Shown in pieces: positions 44,257 through 52,278 of a stretch of DNA of 53,795 nt. The translations under genes and the position numbers were made by a program. Positions within the stretch are counted from its first letter, which is position 1. Each line of letters opens with the position of its first letter. Below the pieces are notes generated by a model. That model saw nothing but the letters and a program-made list of their open reading frames with translations. It was not told the origin of the DNA and did not search any database. The DNA comes from Bacteroidota bacterium (GTDB taxonomy: Bacteria > Bacteroidota > Bacteroidia > Cytophagales > Cyclobacteriaceae), in contig CANIVF010000030.1 in assembly GCA_947470895.1 (NCBI GenBank), positions 1 to 53,795 on the forward strand, read 5' to 3'.

Positions 44257-44904
44257 TTACAATTTATCTCCATAACTCAAATCTCCTGCATCGCCAAGGC
44301 CGGGTACGATATAAAATCTGCTATCGAGTTTTTCATCAACGGCAAACGTCCAGAGTGAGTAGGGCAGATTCAGATTTTCCTGAACATACTTTATTCCCTC
44401 CGGTGAAGCAATTAAGGAAGCAATATGAAGATGACTGGGGCGACCATGGGTTAATATTGCACTTACCGATCTCACAAATGATTTACCCGTTGCCAGCATA
44501 GGATCAATCAGAATGACTTCTCTGCCGACTAAACTGGGAGCTGCCAGGTATTCGAGGTTAACACTAATCTCTTCTCCATCCTCTTTGCGATAAGCACCAA
44601 TGAAGCCCGCTTCAGATTGATCAAAATAATTCATGAACCCATGAAAATAAACCAGGCCAGCTCTTAAAACTGTAATGATGACCGGTTGCGTTTTTAAGGT
44701 TACCGATTTCAATGTTGCCAATGGTGATGTTACCTCGCTATCTTTATAGATCAGTTTCTTTGAAATCTCATAAGCCATAATCTCGCCCATGCGTTCCATA
44801 TTCTTGCGAAATCGCATCCGATCCAGTTGCTTTTCCTTGTCCCTGATTTCGTTTAGGAATTGATTGGCGATCGAATGTTGATCGCCCAGTATAATCAGAC
44901 TCAT
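44257..44904 (-). CDS. upp: Uracil phosphoribosyltransferase
   Basis: 215 residues from the ATG at 44904; seven further in-frame codons exist but the family begins near SLIILGDQHS. PRTase features: the dimer and active-site arm with LRAGLVYFHGFM (about 86-97) and the PRPP-binding loop LIDPMLATGKSF (about 130-141). The uracil-binding C-terminus is GLGDAGDLSYG (about 203-213). It makes UMP from uracil and PRPP and, with udk at 22185, indicates pyrimidine salvage. It is divergent from the peptidase gene at 44961. The 56-base spacer has no perfect TAnnTTTG on this strand. Confidence 0.93.
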   Translation of the reverse strand: MSLIILGDQHSIANQFLNEIRDKEKQLDRMRFRKNMERMGEIMAYEISKKLIYKDSEVTSPLATLKSVTLKTQPVIITVLRAGLVYFHGFMNYFDQSEAGFIGAYRKEDGEEISVNLEYLAAPSLVGREVILIDPMLATGKSFVRSVSAILTHGRPSHLHIASLIASPEGIKYVQENLNLPYSLWTFAVDEKLDSRFYIVPGLGDAGDLSYGDKL

Positions 44905-44960
44905 AAATAATTTTTTTCCCACCAAAATTTACGATAAAGTTGCAGAAAGACGGAACTACG

Positions 44961-45920
44961 ATGAAAAATATGCAGAAAGCTTCTATAAAGAAGCCAAAAG
45001 AAGTAGACACACAACTATTGAAGCAACTATGCGAGATTCACGCACCCTCGGGGCAGGAAGGACCCGTGAAAGAATTCTTGCTTCAATACATTAAACGAGA
45101 GAGTAAAAACTGGAAGCATAAACCTCAAATCATTCAGGGTGAGCAATTTCAGGATTGTTTGATCCTGAAATTTGGCAAACCTCGCACAGCGATATTTGCT
45201 CACATGGATACCGTTGGTTTCACTGTCCGGTACTTCAATCAATTACTTTCCATCGGCAGCCCTGATGCGGAAACAGAAGCAAAACTCGTTGGCCGGGATT
45301 CGCTCGGAGAGATCGAATGCGAATTGGAATATGACAAAGACAATCATGCATTCTACAAATTTGGTCGCCCCATTGAGCGAGGCACTACGCTTACTTATAA
45401 GATTATTTTCCACGAAACGAAAGATTATATCGAATCTGCTTATCTAGATAATCGTTTAGGTATTTACAATGCGCTAAAAGTTGCCGAAACATTAAAAGAT
45501 GGACTGATTGTATTCAGTTGTTGGGAAGAACACGGTGGTGGAGCAGTTGGATATCTCGCTGATCATATATATAAAAAATGGAAAGTGCGCCAGGCATTAA
45601 TTTCTGATATCACCTGGGTATCCGATGGTGTAGATCATGGCAAAGGCGTGGCAATATCGCTGAGAGATCGTAATCTGCCCCGCAAAACCTTCGTTGAGAA
45701 AATCATTCACATTGCAAAAAAATATCAAATCGATCATCAACTGGAGGTAGAAGGCTCGGGCTCCAGCGATGGCGGAGAGTTACAAAAAAGCCCTGTTCCG
45801 TTCGATTGGTGTTTTGTTGGCGCTCCCGAACAACACGCCCATACACCGCACGAAAAAGTGCATAAGTATGATGTCAAAACAATGATCGATCTTTATACTG
45901 GTCTAATGAAAGAATTATAA
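44961..45920 (+). CDS. M42/M20-type zinc aminopeptidase
   Basis: 319 residues from the ATG at 44961. A TTG seven codons upstream is open but unlikely. The core shows IHAPSGQEGPV (about 26-36), AHMDTVGF (first zinc His/Asp, about 79-86), LDNRLGIYNAL (about 165-175), CWEEHGGGAVGYL (catalytic Glu region, about 193-205), ISDITWVSDGVDHGKG (about 215-230) and the GSGSSDGGE and PHEKV blocks near the end. The order of zinc ligands fits M42 (glutamyl aminopeptidase/endoglucanase M). There is no signal peptide, so it is a cytosolic peptidase. It reads towards the GH109-like gene with a gap of 14 bases. Confidence 0.88.
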   Translation: MKNMQKASIKKPKEVDTQLLKQLCEIHAPSGQEGPVKEFLLQYIKRESKNWKHKPQIIQGEQFQDCLILKFGKPRTAIFAHMDTVGFTVRYFNQLLSIGSPDAETEAKLVGRDSLGEIECELEYDKDNHAFYKFGRPIERGTTLTYKIIFHETKDYIESAYLDNRLGIYNALKVAETLKDGLIVFSCWEEHGGGAVGYLADHIYKKWKVRQALISDITWVSDGVDHGKGVAISLRDRNLPRKTFVEKIIHIAKKYQIDHQLEVEGSGSSDGGELQKSPVPFDWCFVGAPEQHAHTPHEKVHKYDVKTMIDLYTGLMKEL

Positions 45921-45934
45921 TCCTAATAAAAGAT

Positions 45935-47293
45935 ATGGACAGCAATCGCAGAAATTTCATCAAAACCACTGCAGCAGCAGGCCTGGGTATTTCCATCCTC
46001 CCTTCAGGAATCGTATTTTCAAAAGATAAAGACCCGAAAATAAGATTGGGCTTTATTGGCGTGGGATTACGTGGTCAAAATCACCTTGAACTTGTTTTAA
46101 AAAGAACAGACACCGAAGTGATCGCCATCTGTGATGTGCAACAACGCATGATTGACTCCAGTTTAAAATTGATTGCAGATGCAGGCAAGCTTAAACCACA
46201 GGTCATCATGGACGGACCTTACGGATATAAAAAATTATTGGAGAATAAAGACATTGATGCGGTTATCATTGCAACGCCCTGGGAGTGGCATACCGTGATG
46301 TGTATTGATGCCATGAACGCTAAAAAATATGTGGGCTGCGAAGTGATCACGGGCATGAACATCGATGAATGCTGGGAACTTGTTCGCACTTCCGAACGCA
46401 CGGGTATGCCACTCATGATGTTAGAAAATGTTTGCTACAGACGCGATGTGATGGCGGTATTAAACATGGTTCGTCAAAATGTGTTTGGTGAACTTGTCCA
46501 TTTACAAGGAGGCTATCAGCACGACTTGCGCGAAGTGAAATTCAACGATGGAAAAGAACCTTATGGCAATGGCGTTGAGTTTGGTGAAAAAGGCTTTTCA
46601 GAAGCTCAGTGGCGCACGAATCACGCTGTTCATCGCAATGGCGACCTCTATCCTACTCACGGTATCGGGCCTGTAGCAATGATGATTGATATCAATCGGG
46701 GCAATCGGTTTACGCAACTCGTTTCGTATTCAACCAAAGCACGAGGCCTGCATGAACATATTGTGAAACTGGGTGGCCCAAATCATCCAAATTCAAAAGT
46801 GAATTTCAAATTGGGCGATGTGGTTACCACCATGATCAGCACCAATAACAATGAAACCATTTTACTTCAGCACGATACTGATTTACCGAGACCTTATTCA
46901 TTAGGCTTCCGTGTGCAAGGCACAAAAGGCATTTGGATGGATTTAAATGAATCCATTTACATTGAAGGACAAAGCAAAAAACCACATCAGTGGGAGGATG
47001 CTAAAGAATGGTTAGTTAAATATGATCATCCTCTTTGGAAAAAATATGGTAATGATGCCAGTGGTGCAGGTCATGGTGGCATGGATTGGTTTGTTCTCAA
47101 TGCATTTCTGGAATCTGTAAAACGCAAAATAAACACACCGCAAGATGTTTATGATGCTGTTACGTGGAGCGCGATCACGCCATTATCAGAAAGTTCAATT
47201 CAATTGGGTGGTGAAAGTGTTGATTTCCCTGACTTTACGGGAGGGAAATGGATGAATCGTAAAAATGAGTTTGCACTTGGGGATAATTATTGA
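45935..47293 (+). CDS. Tat-exported Gfo/Idh/MocA protein, GH109-like (alpha-N-acetylgalactosaminidase family)
   Basis: 452 residues. A twin-arginine signal (NRRNFIKTTAAAG at 4-16) predicts folded export, consistent with a tightly bound NAD cofactor. A Rossmann fold starts at LGFIGVGLRGQNH (about 39-51), and the VIIATPWEWH block lies at about 110-119. The middle contains NGDLYPTHGIGPVAMMIDINRGNRF, a signature I associate with GH109. That family removes terminal alpha-GalNAc by an NAD-dependent mechanism. The specific sugar here is inferred. It lies 14 bases downstream of the M42 peptidase, and a SemiSWEET sugar carrier follows 310 bases later. Confidence 0.88.
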   Translation: MDSNRRNFIKTTAAAGLGISILPSGIVFSKDKDPKIRLGFIGVGLRGQNHLELVLKRTDTEVIAICDVQQRMIDSSLKLIADAGKLKPQVIMDGPYGYKKLLENKDIDAVIIATPWEWHTVMCIDAMNAKKYVGCEVITGMNIDECWELVRTSERTGMPLMMLENVCYRRDVMAVLNMVRQNVFGELVHLQGGYQHDLREVKFNDGKEPYGNGVEFGEKGFSEAQWRTNHAVHRNGDLYPTHGIGPVAMMIDINRGNRFTQLVSYSTKARGLHEHIVKLGGPNHPNSKVNFKLGDVVTTMISTNNNETILLQHDTDLPRPYSLGFRVQGTKGIWMDLNESIYIEGQSKKPHQWEDAKEWLVKYDHPLWKKYGNDASGAGHGGMDWFVLNAFLESVKRKINTPQDVYDAVTWSAITPLSESSIQLGGESVDFPDFTGGKWMNRKNEFALGDNY

Positions 47294-47372
47294 TCCCTAA
47301 TCGAATTCTTCAATCACCAAGATGTTAGGTTGGTAGAATCGGTATGCTGTTCGGGATATTGGTTATATAAAC

Positions 47373-47468
47373 TTGTTATTTGCCCTTCTGTTTATCCTTT
47401 TAGTCTGGGTATTGATACACGGCTTTGATTACTTGTACCTAGTTGTTAAAGGAAAAAAGGAGAAGTAA
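47373..47468 (+). CDS. Possible 31-residue single-helix membrane peptide
   Basis: Starting at TTG 47373, the frame encodes LFALLFILLVWVLIHGFDYL as one membrane helix, followed by a basic tail (VVKGKKEK) and a TAA. The hydrophobic-then-basic layout is that of real small membrane proteins. However, there is no ATG in frame after the preceding in-frame stop, and no evident ribosome-binding site. It could equally be a decayed gene end. Confidence 0.25.
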   Translation: MLFALLFILLVWVLIHGFDYLYLVVKGKKEK

Positions 47469-47576
47469 TCACAGAATTCACATCCTAAGTTCTCTGCAAA
47501 ATTCTATGCAATCGGTTTAAGTGATCCGGAACTAAGATAACCTTACACGAACAAATTTTTCGTTCTCGCACTGCGT

Positions 47577-47584
47577 TATCTTTG
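47577..47584 (+). promoter_or_regulatory. Candidate -7 promoter element TATCTTTG of the SemiSWEET gene
   Basis: Perfect TAnnTTTG 19 bases before the ATG at 47604. A T-run at 47556-47560 (TTTTT) lies 16 bases upstream as a weak -33. Confidence 0.55.
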
Positions 47585-47603
47585 TATAACTATTTTTTTA
47601 TTT

Positions 47604-47864
47604 ATGAACGAAATTCAAATTCTTGGTCTGGCGGCAGGTTCATGTACTACGGTTGCCTTTTTGCCGCAGGTGATTAAAACCTGGAAGAGCGGATCAGCAA
47701 AAGATCTTTCGCTAGGTATGTTTTCATTTTTTTGCTTTGGGGTATTGCTTTGGCTTATCTATGGAATCGTTATTAAAGACATCCCTGTTATTGTAGCCAA
47801 CTCGCTCACACTCGTACTTGCTTCATCACTGTTGTACTTTAAACTTAGATTCAAGAATAGCTAA
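47604..47864 (+). CDS. SemiSWEET-type sugar transporter (PQ-loop)
   Basis: 86 residues, the size of a single SWEET repeat. Three helices lie at about 5-25, 37-58 and 63-80. The PQ-loop TVAFLPQVIKTWKSGSAKDLSLG (about 17-39) is nearly canonical, with the Pro-Gln hinge at 22-23. SemiSWEETs work as homodimers moving mono- or disaccharides down their gradient through the inner membrane. It is transcribed alone from the promoter at 47577 and has no strong terminator. The sugar is unknown; the neighbouring GH109-like gene makes an amino sugar possible but unproven. Confidence 0.92.
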   Translation: MNEIQILGLAAGSCTTVAFLPQVIKTWKSGSAKDLSLGMFSFFCFGVLLWLIYGIVIKDIPVIVANSLTLVLASSLLYFKLRFKNS

Positions 47865-48103
47865 CTTGATCAAATTCTTAAATCAGGAAAATCCTTCACA
47901 GGAATAGTGATGATCTTCCGGCAGGTTTTAGAATTTTAAGATTCTCATAGCATTCAGGACATCCAAAAAGAATATCTATTGCTTACATTCAAGCACCTTA
48001 TGGCCATCTGATTATAAACTGAAATGGACATTAAGTAAATGGTTGAAGTAACCCGGATGATTCATTTTAGGAAATCATTTTTTTAAGCAAATGTTTAAAA
48101 AAG

Positions 48104-48111
48104 TATCTTTG
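48104..48111 (+). promoter_or_regulatory. Candidate promoter of the hpt gene cluster (TATCTTTG)
   Basis: Perfect TAnnTTTG, with a TTTT at 48081-48084 exactly 19 bases upstream as a near-match -33. The hpt ATG follows at 48134. This is the best-spaced -33/-7 pair in the window and could drive hpt and the downstream genes. Confidence 0.6.
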
Positions 48112-48133
48112 CGCGAGTAGTTGACTTGACCGT

Positions 48134-48676
48134 ATGAAGATTAAAGATCTTGAATTCAAAAAATTCATTCCCGCTTCCAAAATTGAAGAAAAAACGCGCG
48201 AGCTTGCTCTAAGAATTAATCACGATTATAAAGATCAATCACCGGTTTTTTTACCCATCCTGAACGGATCGTTCATGTTTGCTTCCGATCTGCTTAAAGA
48301 GATTAAAATTCCTTGCAAGATTTCTTTCGTTAAAACTTCTTCTTATTCAGGAACCTCAAGTACAGGTCAATTAAAAACGCTGATAGGCCATGAAGAAAGC
48401 CTATTCAATCAGGATATCATCATCATTGAAGACATTGTTGATTCTGGCCTTACCATTGAAAAAATCATCGAAGAGCTCCGCAGCCTGGGCACAAAATCAG
48501 TGGAAGTGATTAGTTTATTGCGAAAAAAAGGTGCGCGCGAAAAAAATGTAGATGTAAAATACGTAGGCTTCGACCTGGATTCGGAGTTTGTAGTGGGCTA
48601 TGGCCTCGATTATGACGGCTTTGGCCGCAATTATAAGGATATCTACGATTTGATAGAAAAAAAGGCAAAGCAGTAG
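48134..48676 (+). CDS. hpt: Hypoxanthine phosphoribosyltransferase
   Basis: 180 residues. PRTase type I fold: FLPILNGSFMFASDLLKEI (about 38-56), the flexible loop KTSSYSGTSSTGQLK (about 72-86), the PRPP-binding motif IIIEDIVDSGLTIEK (about 96-110) and the purine-binding VGYGLDYDG (about 154-162). It converts hypoxanthine and guanine to IMP and GMP in purine salvage. First gene of a rightward housekeeping run, 85 bases before adk. Confidence 0.94.
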   Translation: MKIKDLEFKKFIPASKIEEKTRELALRINHDYKDQSPVFLPILNGSFMFASDLLKEIKIPCKISFVKTSSYSGTSSTGQLKTLIGHEESLFNQDIIIIEDIVDSGLTIEKIIEELRSLGTKSVEVISLLRKKGAREKNVDVKYVGFDLDSEFVVGYGLDYDGFGRNYKDIYDLIEKKAKQ

Positions 48677-48761
48677 ACTTCGGTAAGCCGGAAGCAAGCC
48701 AATTGGCTATTGTTCAATTTGATCATTATCTTGCGCTCCCTTTTTACCTAAACTACCTGAT

Positions 48762-49328
48762 ATGATCAATCTTGTTCTCTTTGGGCCGCCTGGAGCAGGC
48801 AAAGGCACGCAGAGCGAAAAGCTAATACAAAAGTATGGCTTCGTCCATATTTCAACTGGTGATCTTTTTAGATGGCACACCAAAAATGACACTGCGTTAG
48901 GGAAACGGGTTAAGGAGATTATGAATAGTGGCGCGCTGGTTCCTGATGAGATCACCATTGCCATGTTGAAGGAAGAATTGGATAAAAATCCACAAGCCAA
49001 AGGATTCTTGTTTGATGGATTTCCGCGCACAGTGCCTCAAGCTGAAGCACTGGATACCTTTATGAAAGACAATGGCTCGGCCATTCATCATATCGTTGCC
49101 CTGGAGGTAACAGAAGAAGAAGTACGCACCCGCATCGCCAAGCGCAGATCAACAGATAACCGTGTGGATGATGAAGAAGAAAAATTAAATAAGCGGATCA
49201 CAGAATACTTTAGTAAAACTATTCATGTTCTGCCCTATTATAAAAATCACGGAAGATTACATACAGTTCATGGCATCGGTGATATTGATGAGATCAACAA
49301 AAACATTTGTGCGATACTAGATCGCTAA
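48762..49328 (+). CDS. adk: Adenylate kinase
   Basis: 188 residues. P-loop GPPGAGKGTQ lies at about 7-16, STGDLFRW at about 31-38, the AMP-binding FDGFPRTVPQAEAL at about 84-97, and the catalytic arginines in RIAKRRSTDNRVDD at about 125-138. The LID is short, without the zinc-type insertion of longer forms. That is the usual Bacteroidota variant. It interconverts ATP and AMP with ADP. 23 bases separate it from obg, pointing to co-transcription. Confidence 0.95.
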   Translation: MINLVLFGPPGAGKGTQSEKLIQKYGFVHISTGDLFRWHTKNDTALGKRVKEIMNSGALVPDEITIAMLKEELDKNPQAKGFLFDGFPRTVPQAEALDTFMKDNGSAIHHIVALEVTEEEVRTRIAKRRSTDNRVDDEEEKLNKRITEYFSKTIHVLPYYKNHGRLHTVHGIGDIDEINKNICAILDR

Positions 49329-49351
49329 CGCATTCCTGAACCAACTTTACC

Positions 49352-50344
49352 ATGTCCTCTCCTAACTTTATTGATTATGTAAAATTAAATGGCCGCTCCG
49401 GACATGGTGGCGCAGGTTGTCTCCATTTTCATCGCGAAAAATTCATTGAAAAAGGAGGCCCCGATGGCGGAGATGGAGGAAGAGGAGGGCATATCATTCT
49501 CAAGGGAAATTCCCAGATGTGGACGTTACTTCACTTGAAGTTTCGTAAGCACGTATTTGCAGAAAACGGCAAGCCAGGCGAAGGACAAAATTGCACCGGA
49601 TCATTTGGAAAAGATATTACACTGGACGTGCCATTGGGTACCGTAGCACGTAATGCCGAAACAAATGAAATCATGTGCGAAATTAACGATGATGGTCAAG
49701 AGGTTATTCTGCTTCCTGGTGGTCGTGGAGGTAAAGGAAATTCTCATTTTGCAACCCCCACCAATCAAGCGCCACAACATGCACAAACAGGAGAACCTGG
49801 AAGAGACGAGTGGATTATTCTTGAATTGAAATTACTGGCCGATGTTGGCCTTGTTGGTTTCCCTAATGCAGGAAAGTCAACATTACTATCCGTTGTATCT
49901 GCCGCTAAACCCAAGATTGCGGATTACGCATTTACCACATTAACTCCAAACCTGGGCGTAGTTTCATATCGCGATTCAAGATCATTTGTGATGGCCGATA
50001 TTCCCGGAATCATTGAAGGTGCTTCCGAAGGAAAAGGATTAGGCGTTCGCTTCTTAAAACATATTGAGCGAAATTCGTTGCTGTTGTTTATGGTTCCCGT
50101 AGACACCAACGATATCAAAAAAGAATATGAAATTCTGTTAAATGAGTTACGTCAATACAATCCAGAACTACTGGATAAGAAAAGACTGCTCGCTATTTCC
50201 AAGTGCGATATGTTGGATGATGAATTACTCAGAGAAGTGAAAAAAGATCTGCCTAAAGGTATTCCCTCCGTCTTTATTTCATCACTGGCGAACAAAGGCA
50301 TCACAGAACTTAAAGATCTGATCTGGCGCACCCTCAACCCGTAA
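49352..50344 (+). CDS. obg: GTPase Obg/CgtA
   Basis: 330 residues. The N-terminal glycine-rich Obg fold (about 1-157) contains the [17 protein letters not shown] and [12 protein letters not shown] blocks. The G domain carries GFPNAGKST (G1, about 169-177), the switch region [28 protein letters not shown] (G3), SKCDML (G4, Ser in place of the usual Asn) and SSLANKG (G5). There is no C-terminal OCT domain, as is common in this phylum. A ribosome-associated GTPase required for 50S maturation. Between adk and grpE in a rightward run. Confidence 0.95.
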   Translation: MSSPNFIDYVKLNGRSGHGGAGCLHFHREKFIEKGGPDGGDGGRGGHIILKGNSQMWTLLHLKFRKHVFAENGKPGEGQNCTGSFGKDITLDVPLGTVARNAETNEIMCEINDDGQEVILLPGGRGGKGNSHFATPTNQAPQHAQTGEPGRDEWIILELKLLADVGLVGFPNAGKSTLLSVVSAAKPKIADYAFTTLTPNLGVVSYRDSRSFVMADIPGIIEGASEGKGLGVRFLKHIERNSLLLFMVPVDTNDIKKEYEILLNELRQYNPELLDKKRLLAISKCDMLDDELLREVKKDLPKGIPSVFISSLANKGITELKDLIWRTLNP

Positions 50345-50413
50345 ACGCCATTCTGACACAATATCAATTTTGGCAAAATTCTTGTCACTTTTGCCCTTCA
50401 ATAAGCGATAACT

Positions 50414-50977
50414 ATGGAAAACTCAGTTCAACCCGAACAAGAATTGGAAAAACATGATGATTTGGTAGAAGAAACCCCTGCTAACCAAAAACCCGAAACC
50501 GTGAGTGAAGAGAAAAAAGAGGACATCATTGATCCAATTAAAAAACTAAAGGACGAATTGGCAGAAGCTAAAGACAAATACATTCGTCTCTATGCCGAGT
50601 TTGACAACTTCAGAAGAAGATCTTCAAAAGAAAAACTTGAAATGATTCAATCCGCCAACGAGCAATTGCTTCAGGCGCTGCTTCCCGTGGCCGATGATTT
50701 TGAACGTGCCGGAAAAGCATTCAAAGACAGAAATGATAAAGAAGCAGAAGGATTTGCTCTCATTCAGAATAAATTCAAAAAGACACTTGAACAATATGGA
50801 ATAAAACCCATGGAGACTCCAAAAGGGACTGCCTTTAATCCGGATCTTCATGAAGCCATTACTCAAGTGCCGGCACCTGAAGAAAAATTAAAAGGCAAAG
50901 TGATTGAAGCCGTAGAAAAAGGCTACCTGTTGAACGACAAAGTAATTCGCTTTGCCAAAGTGGTGGTAGGAAGTTGA
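50414..50977 (+). CDS. grpE: Nucleotide exchange factor GrpE
   Basis: 187 residues. An acidic, disordered N-terminus (about 1-38) is followed by a long coiled coil with YIRLYAEFDNFRRRSSKE (about 56-73). A four-helix region has ALLPVADDFERA (about 89-100), and the C-terminal beta domain has GTAFNPDLHEAI (about 138-149) and GYLLNDKVIRFAKVVVG (about 170-186). It releases ADP from DnaK. It pairs with dnaJ 50 bases downstream; dnaK is not in this window. An imperfect CACTTTTG precedes it, so a separate promoter is possible. Confidence 0.95.
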   Translation: MENSVQPEQELEKHDDLVEETPANQKPETVSEEKKEDIIDPIKKLKDELAEAKDKYIRLYAEFDNFRRRSSKEKLEMIQSANEQLLQALLPVADDFERAGKAFKDRNDKEAEGFALIQNKFKKTLEQYGIKPMETPKGTAFNPDLHEAITQVPAPEEKLKGKVIEAVEKGYLLNDKVIRFAKVVVGS

Positions 50978-51027
50978 AATCAATTTTTATCACACTGAAC
51001 CAACACTAACTTCCAAGATCACCAGCC

Positions 51028-52158
51028 ATGTCAACCAAAAGAGATTTTTACGAAATATTAGGAGTGAGTAAATCGGCTACTCCGGAAGAAATAAAGAAAG
51101 CTTACCGCAAAACTGCAATACAGTTTCACCCAGATAAAAATCCGGGCAACAAAGAAGCTGAAGAAAAATTCAAGGAAGCTGCAGAAGCTTATGAAGTCTT
51201 GAGTGATGTAGAAAAGCGTGCGCAATACGATCGCTTTGGACATACAAAACAAGGTGGAGGCGGTGGTGGTTTCCGTGGTCAGGACATGAACATGGATGAC
51301 ATCTTCAGTCAATTTGGTGATATTTTTGGTGGCGGTGGTGGCGGAAGTCCATTTGATAGCTTCTTTGGTGGGGGGGGCGGAAGAACCAGACAACGCAAAG
51401 GTTCAAACCTGAGAATCAAACTCAAACTTACCTTAGAAGAAATTTCCAATGGCGTTGAAAAGAAAATCAAGGTTAACAGACTTATCCGGGCAGAAGGAGT
51501 TACGTTCAAGAACTGCATAACCTGCCAGGGAACAGGCCAGGTGCGGAAAGTGGTAAACACCATGCTTGGGCAGATGGTGTCCACAACAACCTGCTCGGCA
51601 TGTAATGGAGCTGGTCAGCTTATAGACAAGAGACCTTCTGGCGTTGACAATTCCGGTCTTATTAGTAAAGAAGATATGATCTCGGTAAAAATCCCGGCCG
51701 GTGTAAGCGATGGCATGCAACTCTCCATGTCTGGCAAGGGAAATGAAGCTCCTGGAGGAGGAATACCTGGTGATTTGCTCATTCTGATTGAAGAACAGGA
51801 AGACAAAGAATTAAAACGTGATGGCAATAATCTGGTCTTCGATTTACATATCAGTTTTATCGATGCTGTATTAGGCACTTCCGTGGAAGTTCCATCTATC
51901 GGAGGAAAGGTGAGAATCAAAATAGATCCGGGCACCCAAAGCGGAAAAATATTAAGACTTCGTGGCAAAGGTTTGAAGGACATAAATGGATATGGAGCCG
52001 GAGATCAGCTCATCTACATCAATGTATTCACCCCTAAAAAATTGAGCAGCGAAGAAAAGGCAAAACTCGAAGGTCTGAGAACCTCTCCCAATTTTCAACC
52101 ACACCCTGAATCCGGTGAAAAAGGATTTTTCGAACGCATGAAGGAATATCTTGGCTAA
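51028..52158 (+). CDS. dnaJ: Chaperone DnaJ with a reduced zinc-finger region
   Basis: 376 residues. The J domain (about 5-70) has HPD at 34-36. A Gly/Phe-rich region spans about 75-122, then the client-binding domains CTD I and II, with the [17 protein letters not shown] and LRLRGKGL blocks. A normal DnaJ has four CxxCxGxG motifs; here only the middle two remain (CITCQGTG at about 163-170 and CSACNGAG at about 189-196). The first is replaced by VNRLIRAEG and the fourth by RPSGVDNSG. Motifs 1 and 4 form one zinc site and 2 and 3 the other, so exactly one site is lost. It stimulates DnaK and binds unfolded clients. Confidence 0.95.
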   Translation: MSTKRDFYEILGVSKSATPEEIKKAYRKTAIQFHPDKNPGNKEAEEKFKEAAEAYEVLSDVEKRAQYDRFGHTKQGGGGGGFRGQDMNMDDIFSQFGDIFGGGGGGSPFDSFFGGGGGRTRQRKGSNLRIKLKLTLEEISNGVEKKIKVNRLIRAEGVTFKNCITCQGTGQVRKVVNTMLGQMVSTTTCSACNGAGQLIDKRPSGVDNSGLISKEDMISVKIPAGVSDGMQLSMSGKGNEAPGGGIPGDLLILIEEQEDKELKRDGNNLVFDLHISFIDAVLGTSVEVPSIGGKVRIKIDPGTQSGKILRLRGKGLKDINGYGAGDQLIYINVFTPKKLSSEEKAKLEGLRTSPNFQPHPESGEKGFFERMKEYLG

Positions 52159-52177
52159 AAAAAATAACCCTTTTTTT

Positions 52178-52216
52178 AAATAACCCGTATAAGAACTATT
52201 ACGGGTTATTTTTTTG
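52178..52216 (+). terminator. Rho-independent terminator after dnaJ
   Basis: AAATAACCCGTA (52178-52189) pairs perfectly with TACGGGTTATTT (52200-52211) around a 10-base loop, followed by a T run. It starts 20 bases after the dnaJ stop and ends the hpt-to-dnaJ run. Confidence 0.85.
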
Positions 52217-52278
52217 ATAAAACTTAGCCTCTCTTACACCTTTAAACTTTACTAGAACTTAATACGTAAGAAGTAGAC

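Larger units (their letters stand above)
47294..47603. other. Intergenic region of about 310 bases with a promoter and a possible micro-ORF
   Basis: The stretch between the GH109-like and SemiSWEET genes holds no recognisable RNA gene or strong terminator. It contains a 31-codon hydrophobic reading frame (47373-47468) and the TATCTTTG element at 47577. Confidence 0.5.

Noticed and set aside
48057..48084. Terminator-like hairpin ATGATT/AATCAT with T-run before hpt
   Set aside because: Only six A/T-rich pairs, and the T-run doubles as the -33 region of the hpt promoter. Likely chance.
47865..48133. Non-coding RNA in the gap before hpt
   Set aside because: No stable G/C-rich structure or known RNA motif could be recognised; only the promoter is supported.
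51058..51983. Long minus-strand frames opposite dnaJ
   Set aside because: Produced by the Gly-rich codons of dnaJ read in reverse; no start context and no family match.
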